This document shows, one piece after another, positions 25,079 through 32,869 of a stretch of DNA of 64,000 nt (its first letter is position 1; each line of letters begins with the position of its first letter). Below the pieces are notes generated by a model. It had not been told where the DNA came from. It searched no databases and saw only the letters and a program-made list of their open reading frames with translations. Source of the DNA: Bradyrhizobium sp. CCGB12 (lineage in GTDB: Bacteria > Pseudomonadota > Alphaproteobacteria > Rhizobiales > Xanthobacteraceae); NCBI RefSeq assembly GCF_024199845.1, contig NZ_JANADO010000001.1, positions 2,852,001-2,916,000 on the forward strand, read 5' to 3'. A program made the position numbers and the translations under genes.

Positions 25079-25705
25079 ATGTCTGTTGCAGAGTTTCTCA
25101 GGCAGCGTGCAGTGGAAGTCACCGTGGACGGCAGCTACTCGCTGCCGCGCTGGTACGATTGCGAGGGCAAGCTCCGCAGCTTCGCTTGCCGCACCAAACG
25201 CGTCTCGCCTTTCCGCATGATCGTGGACGTGCCTGTGGTCGGCAAGGTCGGCGAGCGCCTCACCTCCTACTTCCAGGATTTTGGCGAATTCCAGTGCACG
25301 ATCAGCGCGACGCTGAAGTCGGGTTTCCTGATGGAGCTCGACATGACGCGAGCACGGCGCGCCTGGATGTCGGAAAAGCTGACCTGGCTCGAGAAGAAGC
25401 AGAAGGACGCCAGCGTCCAGGAGCTGCGGCGTGACGCGCGTTTCGTTCCGCAGGTCTCGCATACGTTCCTGACGCTCGCCGACGGTAGCACCCATCCGTG
25501 CTTCATCATCGACGTCTCCACGGCCGGGGTCGCGGTCTCCTGCGAGTACGATCCGCCGGTCGGAACCCCGCTTGCGGTCGGCGCCTGCGTCGGACGCGTG
25601 ATCCGCAAGTTCGACCACGGCTTTGCGGTCCAATTTGCCGAAAAGCAGTCCCGGGACGACCTCGTCCGGCTGATCGTCCGCACGCCCTTGCTGCAGTCGG
25701 CCTGA
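25079..25705 (+). CDS. PilZ domain-containing protein (208 aa)
   Basis: The C-terminal half contains RRDARF (RxxxR-type) near residue 121 and IIDVSTAGVAVSCEYDPPVG, the PilZ c-di-GMP-binding signature, ending GFAVQFAEKQ. The N-terminal half has similar beta-rich character (YDCEGKLRSFACRTKRVSPFRM), probably a degenerate second PilZ or YcgR-N-like domain. A cytoplasmic c-di-GMP receptor role is likely; the target is unknown. Confidence 0.85.
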   Translation: MSVAEFLRQRAVEVTVDGSYSLPRWYDCEGKLRSFACRTKRVSPFRMIVDVPVVGKVGERLTSYFQDFGEFQCTISATLKSGFLMELDMTRARRAWMSEKLTWLEKKQKDASVQELRRDARFVPQVSHTFLTLADGSTHPCFIIDVSTAGVAVSCEYDPPVGTPLAVGACVGRVIRKFDHGFAVQFAEKQSRDDLVRLIVRTPLLQSA

Positions 25706-25813
25706 CCCTCGGCATCGCCGCCCTATAGTGGCCCCATTGCGGGGTCAGCTTTTGTGGGTCGGGTCTGTGCCTCGTGCCGGACGTCAGTTGCAGACTTGCG
25801 ATCGGGGGACCGA

Positions 25814-26050
25814 ATGGCAGTCGACAAGATCACTTGGGACAGGGTCGGCCGGGTCACCGAGCCCGGACGCTACATGTATACCTTCGGCTGGCTTACCATC
25901 ACCGCCGGCGACCTCGAGATCTGGAAGCAGTTCCCGCAGGCCGCCTTCACGCTGCTGGCCCAGCATTCCGAGCCGCACGAGTCCGTCGGCGAGGAATTCC
26001 ATCTCGGCGCCTTTGACGTCGCACCCGACACCTCGTTGACCAAGCACTGA
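25814..26050 (+). CDS. Conserved hypothetical protein (78 aa)
   Basis: MAVDKITWDRVGRVTEPGRY, then MYTFGWLTITAGDLEIWKQFPQAAFTLL, reads as a compact alpha/beta protein with no membrane segment. The ATG follows GGGGGACCGA; the longer frame from 25754 lacks protein-like composition. I recognise the type from Bradyrhizobium but know no function. It lies 108 bases after the PilZ gene on the same strand. Confidence 0.65.
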   Translation: MAVDKITWDRVGRVTEPGRYMYTFGWLTITAGDLEIWKQFPQAAFTLLAQHSEPHESVGEEFHLGAFDVAPDTSLTKH

Positions 26051-26103
26051 GCCCCGAAAACAGGCGCCGCCGCGGGAACGCGTGGCATGGGCGTTGCTTT
26101 ATC

Positions 26104-26259
26104 ATGGCCATGATGCACATCCCTGCCGTCGACCAGACCTTCCTGCTGCTGCTCATCATCTTCTGCCTCGGCACGTGCCTCGTACGTGCCTTCTGGGAGC
26201 TTGAGCAGGCGCGAGCGCGCCGGATCGCGCCGCCGTCGCGCACAACGAAGCGCGATTAG
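26104..26259 (+). CDS. Possible single-span membrane peptide (51 aa)
   Basis: One hydrophobic helix (TFLLLLIIFCLGTCLVRAF) followed by a basic tail (RARRIAPPSRTTKRD), a normal type II/III topology. Three Met codons near the start leave the exact initiation open. Support is composition only. Confidence 0.45.
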   Translation: MAMMHIPAVDQTFLLLLIIFCLGTCLVRAFWELEQARARRIAPPSRTTKRD

Positions 26260-26580
26260 GCTGGCGTAGCCGGGTCGCGGGCCGGTCCGGAGCGGCAATT
26301 CCGCTTCCGGGCCCATCGCCGTGTCGTGAAGCGAAGAAGCCTGCGTATTTCCTTGATCCGGCTCGCCAATCGCGGCCATCCCCTGAACACGTGATCGCTG
26401 CCGTGGATGACGAACAGGTTCTGTCATGCGATTGATTGCGCTTGTATTCTACACCTTCACCGGCGGTACGGATGAATGGAAGCTGTCGCGGCTGTTAAGC
26501 GAGGCGACAGCAAGCACATGACAGATGGTCGCAGCGATGGAAGTGGATAAGGCGATCAAGGGAACCTATTTTCGGCGCCG
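26260..26580. other. Intergenic region
   Basis: About 320 bases before the PrsW-like gene. On the minus strand a short frame reads NLFVIHGSDHVFRGWPRLA, which could be a scrap of an alpha/beta hydrolase, but it has no start codon and no extension. A 31-codon plus-strand ORF at 26426 is also unconvincing. Confidence 0.3.
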
Positions 26581-27621
26581 ATGTACCTGATTGAAGCGTT
26601 ACCCACCGTCATCGGAACTGCCGCCATCGCCCCGGCGCTGCTGATGCTGTGGCTCGTCATCGCCGCCGAGGAGCGCCCGGGGCCCCCCGCCCAGGTCTGG
26701 ACCGCCTTCCTGCTCGGCGCGGCCAGCATTTCCCTGCTGGGCCTCGCCCGCGCGCCCTTCGCCAAGATGGTCGCTGCGCCCGACGACCCTTGGGCGGCGC
26801 TCGCCATGCATTCGATCTTCGGTGTCGCGCTGCCGGAGGAAGCCGTCAAAGTGATTGCCATCGTGCTGGTGTCCTCGACCAAGCGGCGGACTTTTGCCAA
26901 TCCGATGGACACCGTGGTCTATGGCGCCGCCGTCGGCCTCGGCTTCGCCGCTTACGAGAACCTTGCCTACCTCGTGCAACATGCCGAGATGTGGCGCTCG
27001 CTGGCCGCCCTGCGCAGCGTGCTGACGGTGCCATTCCACGGCGCGCTCGGCATCATCGCAGGCGCCTACCTCACCATCGCCCGTGCCGGCACGGCGCTGG
27101 GTGCCAACCGCCACCATCGCGACTGGGCCCGCCTGTCCAGCCGCCTGCTGATCTTTGCCGGTCCGCTCGCGCTGCATTCGGCCTTCGACTTCCCGCTGCT
27201 CACCCTCCAACGCATGCCGGATCTGGACCCGACGCTCCGGATGTGGCTGGGCGCAGCGAGCCTGTTGGTCGGCTTCAGTTCGATCGCCTTCGCCATCCGC
27301 CTGGTCCGGCGTGTTGCGCGCCATCACGCGCCCCGGACGGACGTCGCCCGCGAGCGGCTCAGCCAACTGCGCCGGATGTGGGCGCTGCTGCTCGCCGGCG
27401 GCGGCGTCGGCTTTCTCGGCCTCGCCTTCGTGTTGACCTCGATCCATCACTGGCTGATCAATCCCGAGCGCAATCTGACGCTGGCCCTGATCCCGATCGG
27501 CTTCGTCTCGATCCTGCTCGGTCTTGCGCTTCTGGTTGTCACGACCGCGATCTACATTCTCGGCCGCAACCGCATCCGCACCAGCGCCGAAGGCTTTTCC
27601 TCGGCGCCCGGCGGCGGGTAG
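26581..27621 (+). CDS. PrsW-like intramembrane metalloprotease
   Basis: A 346-residue polytopic protein with about nine hydrophobic spans. The PrsW/CAAX-protease-type metal motifs appear in order: PEEAVK (EExxK), YENLAY, VPFHGALG and LHSAFDF. In Bacillus PrsW starts regulated proteolysis of an anti-sigma factor; the substrate here is unknown. The family is heterogeneous, so activity is inferred from the conserved Glu/His residues. The C-terminal spans (from about 250) extend beyond the usual PrsW core. Confidence 0.85.
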   Translation: MYLIEALPTVIGTAAIAPALLMLWLVIAAEERPGPPAQVWTAFLLGAASISLLGLARAPFAKMVAAPDDPWAALAMHSIFGVALPEEAVKVIAIVLVSSTKRRTFANPMDTVVYGAAVGLGFAAYENLAYLVQHAEMWRSLAALRSVLTVPFHGALGIIAGAYLTIARAGTALGANRHHRDWARLSSRLLIFAGPLALHSAFDFPLLTLQRMPDLDPTLRMWLGAASLLVGFSSIAFAIRLVRRVARHHAPRTDVARERLSQLRRMWALLLAGGGVGFLGLAFVLTSIHHWLINPERNLTLALIPIGFVSILLGLALLVVTTAIYILGRNRIRTSAEGFSSAPGGG

Positions 27622-27690
27622 CCCGCGGAATGGCAAGCGCGCCGCGCGCATAGTAGATTGAGTCCAGCCCTCCCGCTCAGGAGCCTGCCG

Positions 27691-28269
27691 ATGCCATCGC
27701 CCGAGGAGTTTTCACGGATGCAATCCGCGATGAGCCGGGCGATGAAGGCGCATTGGAGGGCGTTCCTGTTCGAGGGAATCCTGCTCGCGGTTCTCGGCAT
27801 TGCCGCGCTGATCCTGCCGCCGCTCGCGAGCCTTGCGACCGCGATCTTCCTCGGCTGGATGCTCCTGATCAGCGGCATCGGCGGACTGATCGTGACCTAT
27901 TGGGCGCGCAGCACGCCTGGCTTCTGGTGGTCGCTGATCTCAGCTGCGCTCGCGGTGCTCGCCGGCATGCTGCTGCTGGCCCGCCCGATGCAGGCCGTGC
28001 TGACGCTGACCATCGTGCTCGGCGCTTATTTCCTCGCCGAAGGCGTCGCCACCATCATGTACGCGTTGGAACATCGCCGCGAGCTGAGCAGCCGCTGGTC
28101 GTGGCTGCTGATCTCGGGCCTCGTCGACATCGCGATCGCGTTCATGGTGATCACGGGACTGCCGAGCTCGGCAGAATGGGCGATCGGCGTCCTCGTCGGC
28201 ATCAACCTGCTGTTCGGGGGTGCCACCCTGATCGGCATGGCGCTGGCGGCACGCAAAAGCAACACCTGA
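27691..28269 (+). CDS. HdeD family membrane protein
   Basis: 192 residues with six hydrophobic segments and the HdeD pattern of paired short helices (FEGILLAVLGIAALILPPLA, GWMLLISGIGGLI, LTLTIVLGAYFLAEGVATI). In E. coli HdeD contributes to acid resistance at high cell density. An AGGAG 6 bases before the ATG at 27691 decides the start over the TTG at 27658. It follows the PrsW-like gene by 69 bases and may be cotranscribed. Confidence 0.88.
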   Translation: MPSPEEFSRMQSAMSRAMKAHWRAFLFEGILLAVLGIAALILPPLASLATAIFLGWMLLISGIGGLIVTYWARSTPGFWWSLISAALAVLAGMLLLARPMQAVLTLTIVLGAYFLAEGVATIMYALEHRRELSSRWSWLLISGLVDIAIAFMVITGLPSSAEWAIGVLVGINLLFGGATLIGMALAARKSNT

Positions 28270-28337
28270 GACGCCTCGTCGCGTCTCGCGCCGTTTGGGG
28301 GGTGACAAGGCGCCAGCGGCACGCTATATGGCCTCCC

Positions 28338-28418
28338 ATGATCACCGTCGCCACCAGCTATTTTTGGTACTTTAGCTACGACAGCTCGCTGGCGGCGGGA
28401 GGATCGCGCTCAATCTGA
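28338..28418 (+). CDS. Leader peptide of aroG (26 aa, aromatic-rich)
   Basis: A short ORF whose codons 8-14 encode YFWYFSY: three Tyr, two Phe and one Trp in seven codons. It lies immediately upstream of a DAHP synthase gene, is followed by a terminator, and its 3' part (CTGGCGGC, 28389-28396) is one arm of the attenuator. Ribosome stalling at these codons when charged aromatic tRNAs run short would free that arm. The peptide itself probably has no function. Confidence 0.85.
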   Translation: MITVATSYFWYFSYDSSLAAGGSRSI

Positions 28419-28461
28419 CACATTGCAGCAAACGTCCGAACAAGCCGCCAGACCTGGCGGC
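28350..28461 (+). promoter_or_regulatory. Four-segment transcription attenuator of aroG
   Basis: Segment 1 GCCACCAG (28350-28357), segment 2 CTGGCGGC (28389-28396), segment 3 GCCGCCAG (28444-28451) and segment 4 CTGGCGGC (28454-28461). Segment 2 is the perfect complement of 3, pairs with 1 with one mismatch, and is identical to 4, so 2:3 (antiterminator) and 3:4 (terminator) are mutually exclusive. Segment 2 lies 9 bases beyond the aromatic codons and before the leader stop, as trp-type attenuation requires. Confidence 0.82.
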
Positions 28462-28467
28462 TTTTTT
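28443..28467 (+). terminator. Intrinsic terminator of the aroG attenuator
   Basis: AGCCGCC-AGACCT-GGCGGCT hairpin directly followed by TTTTTT, placed between the leader peptide stop and the aroG start, not at a gene end. Confidence 0.9.
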
Positions 28468-28503
28468 ATTGGCCGGCAGGTTCTAAACAGACAGGAGCCC
28501 GCC

Positions 28504-29589
28504 GTGCTGAGCACGACCGACGATCTTCGTATCCGCGAACTGAAAGAGCTGAGCACGCCGGAAGAGGTGATGCGGGAGGTCCCGCGCACGCTCACCGCGA
28601 CGCGTGTGGTGATGGCCGCGCGCAATGCCATCCATGCGATCCTGAGCGGTCAGGACGACCGCCTGCTGGTCGTGGTCGGCCCCTGCTCGGTGCATGATCC
28701 CAGGGCTGCACTCGACTACGCCGAGCGCCTCGCAAAGCTGCGCGAGGACCTCGCCGACCAGCTCGAGATCGTGATGCGGGTTTATTTCGAGAAGCCGCGC
28801 ACCACGGTCGGCTGGAAGGGTCTGATCAACGATCCCAATCTCGACGGCAGCTTCGACATCAACAAGGGCCTGCGGTTGGCGCGCAACGTTCTGTCGGCCG
28901 TCAACAATCTCGGCCTGCCCGCAGGCGCCGAATTCCTCGACATGACGACGCCGCAATACATCGCCGACCTCGTGTCATGGGCTGCGATCGGCGCGCGTAC
29001 GACCGAGAGTCAGATCCATCGCGAGCTCGCGTCGGGGCTGTCCTGTCCGGTCGGCTTCAAGAACGGCACGGACGGCAACGTGCGGATCGCGGCGGACGCG
29101 GTGAAGTCGGCCGCGCATCCGCATCATTTCATGGCGGTGACCAAGCTCGGCCGTTCGGCGATCGCTTCGACTGCGGGCAACGAGGACTGCCACATCATCC
29201 TGCGTGGCGGCAGCAAGCCGAACTACGACGCGGCAAGCGTCGCATCTGCCTGCAACGAGCTGACCAAATCGGGCGTCGCGCCGCTGGTGATGGTCGATGC
29301 GAGCCACGCCAATTCGAGCAAGAAGCCGGAGAACCAGCCGCTGGTGATGACCGACATTGCAGGCCAGATCGCCGGAGGCGAGACCCGCATCATGGGCGTG
29401 ATGATCGAGAGCAATCTCGTCGCCGGCCGTCAGGACGTGGTACCGGGAAAGCCGCTCACCTACGGCCAGAGCATCACCGACGGCTGCATTGACTGGCCGA
29501 GCACGGCGGCCGTGCTCGAGCAGCTCGCCGACGCGGTCGAGATCCGCCGCAATACCCAGCGTGCAGGGCTGCACGAACGCTCGGCTTAG
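28504..29589 (+). CDS. aroG: 3-deoxy-7-phosphoheptulonate synthase (DAHP synthase, AroFGH type)
   Basis: First step of the shikimate pathway, condensing PEP and erythrose 4-phosphate. 361 residues, class I. Motifs: VGPCSVHDPRAALDYA, RVYFEKPRTTVGWKG, PVGFKNGTDGN, HIILRGG and DASHANSSKKPENQ. The start is GTG with AGGAG 8 bases upstream; an in-frame TTG at 28423 would put coding sequence through the terminator. N-terminal DDLRIRELKELSTPE is the usual allosteric lead for feedback-sensitive isoforms. Regulated by the upstream aromatic leader/attenuator. Confidence 0.95.
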   Translation: MLSTTDDLRIRELKELSTPEEVMREVPRTLTATRVVMAARNAIHAILSGQDDRLLVVVGPCSVHDPRAALDYAERLAKLREDLADQLEIVMRVYFEKPRTTVGWKGLINDPNLDGSFDINKGLRLARNVLSAVNNLGLPAGAEFLDMTTPQYIADLVSWAAIGARTTESQIHRELASGLSCPVGFKNGTDGNVRIAADAVKSAAHPHHFMAVTKLGRSAIASTAGNEDCHIILRGGSKPNYDAASVASACNELTKSGVAPLVMVDASHANSSKKPENQPLVMTDIAGQIAGGETRIMGVMIESNLVAGRQDVVPGKPLTYGQSITDGCIDWPSTAAVLEQLADAVEIRRNTQRAGLHERSA

Positions 29590-29599
29590 CTGAATCAGG

Positions 29600-29634
29600 T
29601 GCGGGCGGGGCAACGCTGTCGCGCCCTGCCCGCA
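29600..29634. terminator. Hairpin between convergent genes
   Basis: TGCGGGCGGGGC and GCCCTGCCCGCA form a 12-bp stem (one G-T pair) with an 11-base loop, just after aroG and before the stop of the opposing gene. There is no good U-tract, so it may act by pausing or in both directions. Confidence 0.5.
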
Positions 29635-29644
29635 TCGTTGCGGT

Positions 29645-29896
29645 CTAGCAGCCGCGGCAAATGCTCTTGATCTTGCGATCGAGCTCCGCGTCTTCCTTGT
29701 TCGCGGGGGTGTTCGGATTGCTCAGATTCTTCTCGCTCGGCACGTCGGCCGCGCGCGGCTGACGGTGACCGACGGGGGCCGGCAACACTCCGGAGCTCAT
29801 GCCCCCCGATGTCGATCCCTTGGATCCGCCGGTCTGGGCAACCGCCGCGCCGCCAAGCAAGACCACGAGCGATGCTGCCACCATGATCCTTTTCAT
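29645..29896 (-). CDS. Hypothetical secreted protein (83 aa)
   Basis: Signal peptide MKRIMVAASLVVLLGGAAVAQ with a signal peptidase I site, then a Gly/Ser/Thr-rich stretch and a charged C-terminus ending in DRKIKSICRGC with two Cys. The ATG at 29896 has GAGAAGCGG upstream; the frame beyond it overlaps no signal-like sequence. Probably periplasmic, function unknown. Confidence 0.7.
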   Translation of the reverse strand: MKRIMVAASLVVLLGGAAVAQTGGSKGSTSGGMSSGVLPAPVGHRQPRAADVPSEKNLSNPNTPANKEDAELDRKIKSICRGC

Positions 29897-29939
29897 GTCC
29901 GCTTCTCCGTTCTCAAACCGGCGCACATTCCAGCACCGC

Positions 29940-31034
29940 TCAGGTATCGGGCGGATAGAGATGAACGTCGCCGCAATAGTCCACGATACGATAGCGCGTT
30001 TCGGCTCCCGCTTCACGCGCATCGCCTGCGATATTTTGCGCCACCAACACATAATTCGGCCCGACTGGTGACTTGCCGGCGCCGCCGGGAATATCGATGA
30101 CATAGTCAGGCTGACACAGCCCTGACACCCGCCCGCGCAGCTGCCGCATCAAATCCTGTCCCTCGGCCAGCGTCGTTCGCAAATGCACGGTGCCGGGCGC
30201 GAGATCACCGTGATGCAGGTAATAGGGCTTGATCCGGCATTCGACGAAAGCTCGCATCAAATCCGACAGAGCCGTGATGTTGTCGTTGACGCCGCGCAAG
30301 AGCACGGACTGGCTCACCATGGGAATGCCGGCGTCGACAAGCCGCGCGCAGGCGGCGCGCGCTGTTCCCGTCAGTTCCCGCGCATGGTTGGCGTGCAGCG
30401 CGACCCAGGTGGTCGCGCCCTCGACCTTGAGCGCGGCGACCATCTCGTCGCTGATACGCGCGGGATCGGCCACGGGGACGCGGGTGTGAAGACGGATGAT
30501 CTTGACGTGATCGATCGCGGCCAGATCGGCCATGATCTCGCTCATCCGTCGCGGCGAGAGCATCAGCGGATCGCCGCCGGTCAGGATCACTTCCCAGATC
30601 TCGCCGTGCGCGCGGATGTAGTCGATCGCCGCGCGATAGGCGCTGTCCGAGAGTGCGTTTTCCTTGCCGGGCCCGACCATCTCGCGGCGGAAGCAGAAGC
30701 GGCAATAGACCGCGCAGACGTGAACGAGCTTGAACAGCACGCGATCGGGATAGCGATGAACGATGCCTGATACCGGCGAGTGCGGGTGATCGCCGATCGG
30801 ATCGGCGTTCTCGCCCGGCTGCACGTCCAGCTCGGCCGCGGTCGGAACGAACTGCCGTGCGATGGGATCGTCCGGATCGGCCGTGTCGATCAGCTCGACC
30901 AGATCAGGCGTGATCGCCACCGCGTAGCGCGCGGCAACGCGCTCCAGCGCCGGCAACGTCGCTGCGGGCGCGAGGCCTTCGGCGACGAGATCGCCCGGCT
31001 CGCGCAAAGTGCGTGCAAGATTTGTCGTCCTCAT
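29940..31034 (-). CDS. epmB: EF-P beta-lysylation protein EpmB (lysine 2,3-aminomutase family)
   Basis: Radical SAM enzyme, 364 residues. The 4Fe-4S site is CAVYCRFCFRRE (CxxxCxxC), preceded by YPDRVLFKLVHV and followed by EVILTGGDPLML, all hallmarks of the KamA/EpmB family. In the EF-P pathway it converts (S)-alpha-lysine to (R)-beta-lysine. Its ATG overlaps the epmA stop codon as ATGA, so it is translated from the epmA-epmB message, and efp is divergent next door, which makes EpmB a better call than a catabolic aminomutase. Confidence 0.92.
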   Translation of the reverse strand: MRTTNLARTLREPGDLVAEGLAPAATLPALERVAARYAVAITPDLVELIDTADPDDPIARQFVPTAAELDVQPGENADPIGDHPHSPVSGIVHRYPDRVLFKLVHVCAVYCRFCFRREMVGPGKENALSDSAYRAAIDYIRAHGEIWEVILTGGDPLMLSPRRMSEIMADLAAIDHVKIIRLHTRVPVADPARISDEMVAALKVEGATTWVALHANHARELTGTARAACARLVDAGIPMVSQSVLLRGVNDNITALSDLMRAFVECRIKPYYLHHGDLAPGTVHLRTTLAEGQDLMRQLRGRVSGLCQPDYVIDIPGGAGKSPVGPNYVLVAQNIAGDAREAGAETRYRIVDYCGDVHLYPPDT

Positions 31035-32095
31035 GTCTCACTTAACGTTTCATTTGCAGGCGGCGTCCAGACCACCTGATCAATTCGCAATGCGCCGCTC
31101 GCCAGCATGACCAACCGGTCGAAGCCGAGCGCGACGCCGCTGGCCTCCGGCATTGCGGCAACCGCGGCCAGAAAGTCCTCGTCCAGCGGGTAGGCCTCGC
31201 CGTAGCGGCGCTGCTTCTCCGCCATGGAGTCCGTGAAGCGCAGGCGCTGCTCCTCGGCATCGGTGAGTTCGCCAAAACCGTTGGCGAGCTCGACGCCGCA
31301 GGCATAGACCTCGAACCGCTCGGCGACCCTGGGATCGGCGGCCTTCACACGCGCCAGCGCCGCCTCTGGAGATGGGTATTCGAACAGGATGGTCAAACGG
31401 CCCTGCCCCAGATGCGGCTCGACATGCTCGACCAGAACCTTGCTGAAGATGTCGGACCAGGTGTCGTCCTCGGCCACACGGACCTTCCCGCCCGCCGCCT
31501 GGGCAAGCGCGGCACGGTTACCCTCACCGCCCGAGATTGTCGACAGCAGGTCTATGCCGGCGAACCGCTCGAAGGCGCCCGCGACCGTCACGAGTTCCGG
31601 CTCGGCGAAGGGATCGGCGGCCCGGCCGCGGAAGGCGAAAGTTCCGATGCCCGTCGCCTGCGCCGCGCGGGCAATGACGACGACCGTGTCCGCCATGATG
31701 GCGTCATAAGGAGCGCCGGCGCGGTACCATTCCAGCATGGTGAATTCGGGTAGATGCAGGTCGCCGCGCTCGCGGTCGCGGAACACCCGGGCGAACTCGA
31801 AAATCCGCTCCTCGCCCGCCGCCAGCAGCTTCTTGCAGGCAAATTCCGGCGAGGTCCGCAGGTAGCGGCTGGCACGGCTGCCGTCCGGCCGCATGATCTC
31901 GGTCCTGGGGGCGTGCAGATGGGTCTCATTGCCGGGAGAGACCTGGAGGACGGAGGTTTCGACCTCGACGAAGCCCTGCTCGGCGAAAAATCCCCGCAAG
32001 GCCCCGGTAATCGCCCCCCTTGCCTGGAGGAAGGGCCGCCGGTCGAGGTGCCGTTCGGGCGACCAGAACGGCGAAACCGGCTTGTCCCCAGCCAT
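31031..32095 (-). CDS. epmA: EF-P lysine ligase EpmA (PoxA/GenX)
   Basis: Class II lysyl-tRNA synthetase-like catalytic domain without an anticodon-binding domain. At 354 residues it is close to the known EpmA length (~325). Motif 1 region FFAEQGFVEVETSVLQVSPG, motif 2 YLRTSPEFACKKLL...FEFARVFRDRE and motif 3 GVALGFDRLVML are present. It ligates beta-lysine to the EF-P lysine. The ATG at 32095 (MAGDKPVSPFW) is the first family-like start; much longer open frames upstream run antisense to efp and the M23 gene. Confidence 0.93.
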   Translation of the reverse strand: MAGDKPVSPFWSPERHLDRRPFLQARGAITGALRGFFAEQGFVEVETSVLQVSPGNETHLHAPRTEIMRPDGSRASRYLRTSPEFACKKLLAAGEERIFEFARVFRDRERGDLHLPEFTMLEWYRAGAPYDAIMADTVVVIARAAQATGIGTFAFRGRAADPFAEPELVTVAGAFERFAGIDLLSTISGGEGNRAALAQAAGGKVRVAEDDTWSDIFSKVLVEHVEPHLGQGRLTILFEYPSPEAALARVKAADPRVAERFEVYACGVELANGFGELTDAEEQRLRFTDSMAEKQRRYGEAYPLDEDFLAAVAAMPEASGVALGFDRLVMLASGALRIDQVVWTPPANETLSET

Positions 32096-32257
32096 TAACC
32101 GACCGCCTCTTGGGACAGCAAAATGCTGGCATCCAACGGCAAAATCAGTATGTTGCGGCCCGAAACGGGCGCCGAGGTCTGATTTGAGGCCCCAAGTCCC
32201 CCATCGATTTGACCACGTCCTGGCCCGAGCCGGGCCAAGCAAGCAGGAAATACAGCT

Positions 32258-32824
32258 TTGAGAGTCATCGCCAGTTCTATTCGCAAGGGCAACGTGATCG
32301 AGCAAGACGGCAAGCTTTATGTCGTCGTGAGCGCCGAGAACATCCATCCCGGCAAGGGCACCCCGGTCAGCCAGATCGAAATGCGCCGAATCTCGGACGG
32401 GGTAAAGATCTCCGAGCGGTACAAGACCACCGACCAGGTCGAAAAGGCCACGATCGAAGAGCGCAACTACACCTTCCTGTATGAAGATGGCGATGGCTTC
32501 CACTTCATGAACCCCGAGACCTACGATCAGGTCCAGGTGCCCAAGGACGTCGTCGGCGACGCGGCCGCGTATCTTCAACCGGAGATGATCGTCAAGCTGT
32601 CGACCCACGACGTCAACGTGGTCTCGCTCGCGCTGCCGCAGCGCGTCACGCTGGAAGTGGTCGAGACCGAGCCTGTGACCAAGGGCCAGACGGCTTCCTC
32701 GTCCTACAAGCCCGCCGTGCTCTCCAACGGCATCCGCACCACCGTGCCTCCGCACATCTCGGTCGGCACCCGCATCGTGGTGATGACCGAAGACGGCTCC
32801 TACTCCGAGCGCGCCAAGGACTAA
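32258..32824 (+). CDS. efp: Elongation factor P
   Basis: 188 residues with the three EF-P domains; it relieves ribosome stalling at polyproline. The modification loop reads IHPGKGTP with the target Lys at position 33-34 of the protein, consistent with EpmA/EpmB next door. The start is TTG (no ATG available before [11 protein letters not shown]), with AGGAA upstream. C-terminal [21 protein letters not shown] is canonical. It is divergent from epmA across 162 bases, which presumably hold both promoters. Confidence 0.96.
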   Translation: MRVIASSIRKGNVIEQDGKLYVVVSAENIHPGKGTPVSQIEMRRISDGVKISERYKTTDQVEKATIEERNYTFLYEDGDGFHFMNPETYDQVQVPKDVVGDAAAYLQPEMIVKLSTHDVNVVSLALPQRVTLEVVETEPVTKGQTASSSYKPAVLSNGIRTTVPPHISVGTRIVVMTEDGSYSERAKD

Positions 32825-32869
32825 CGGGGAACGGAACGATCGCAACAGGTACCGCCGGGGGGCGAGGCA

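Noticed and set aside
26426..26521. 31-codon plus-strand ORF before the PrsW-like gene
   Set aside because: No ribosome-binding site, no hydrophobic or domain pattern, and no supporting context.
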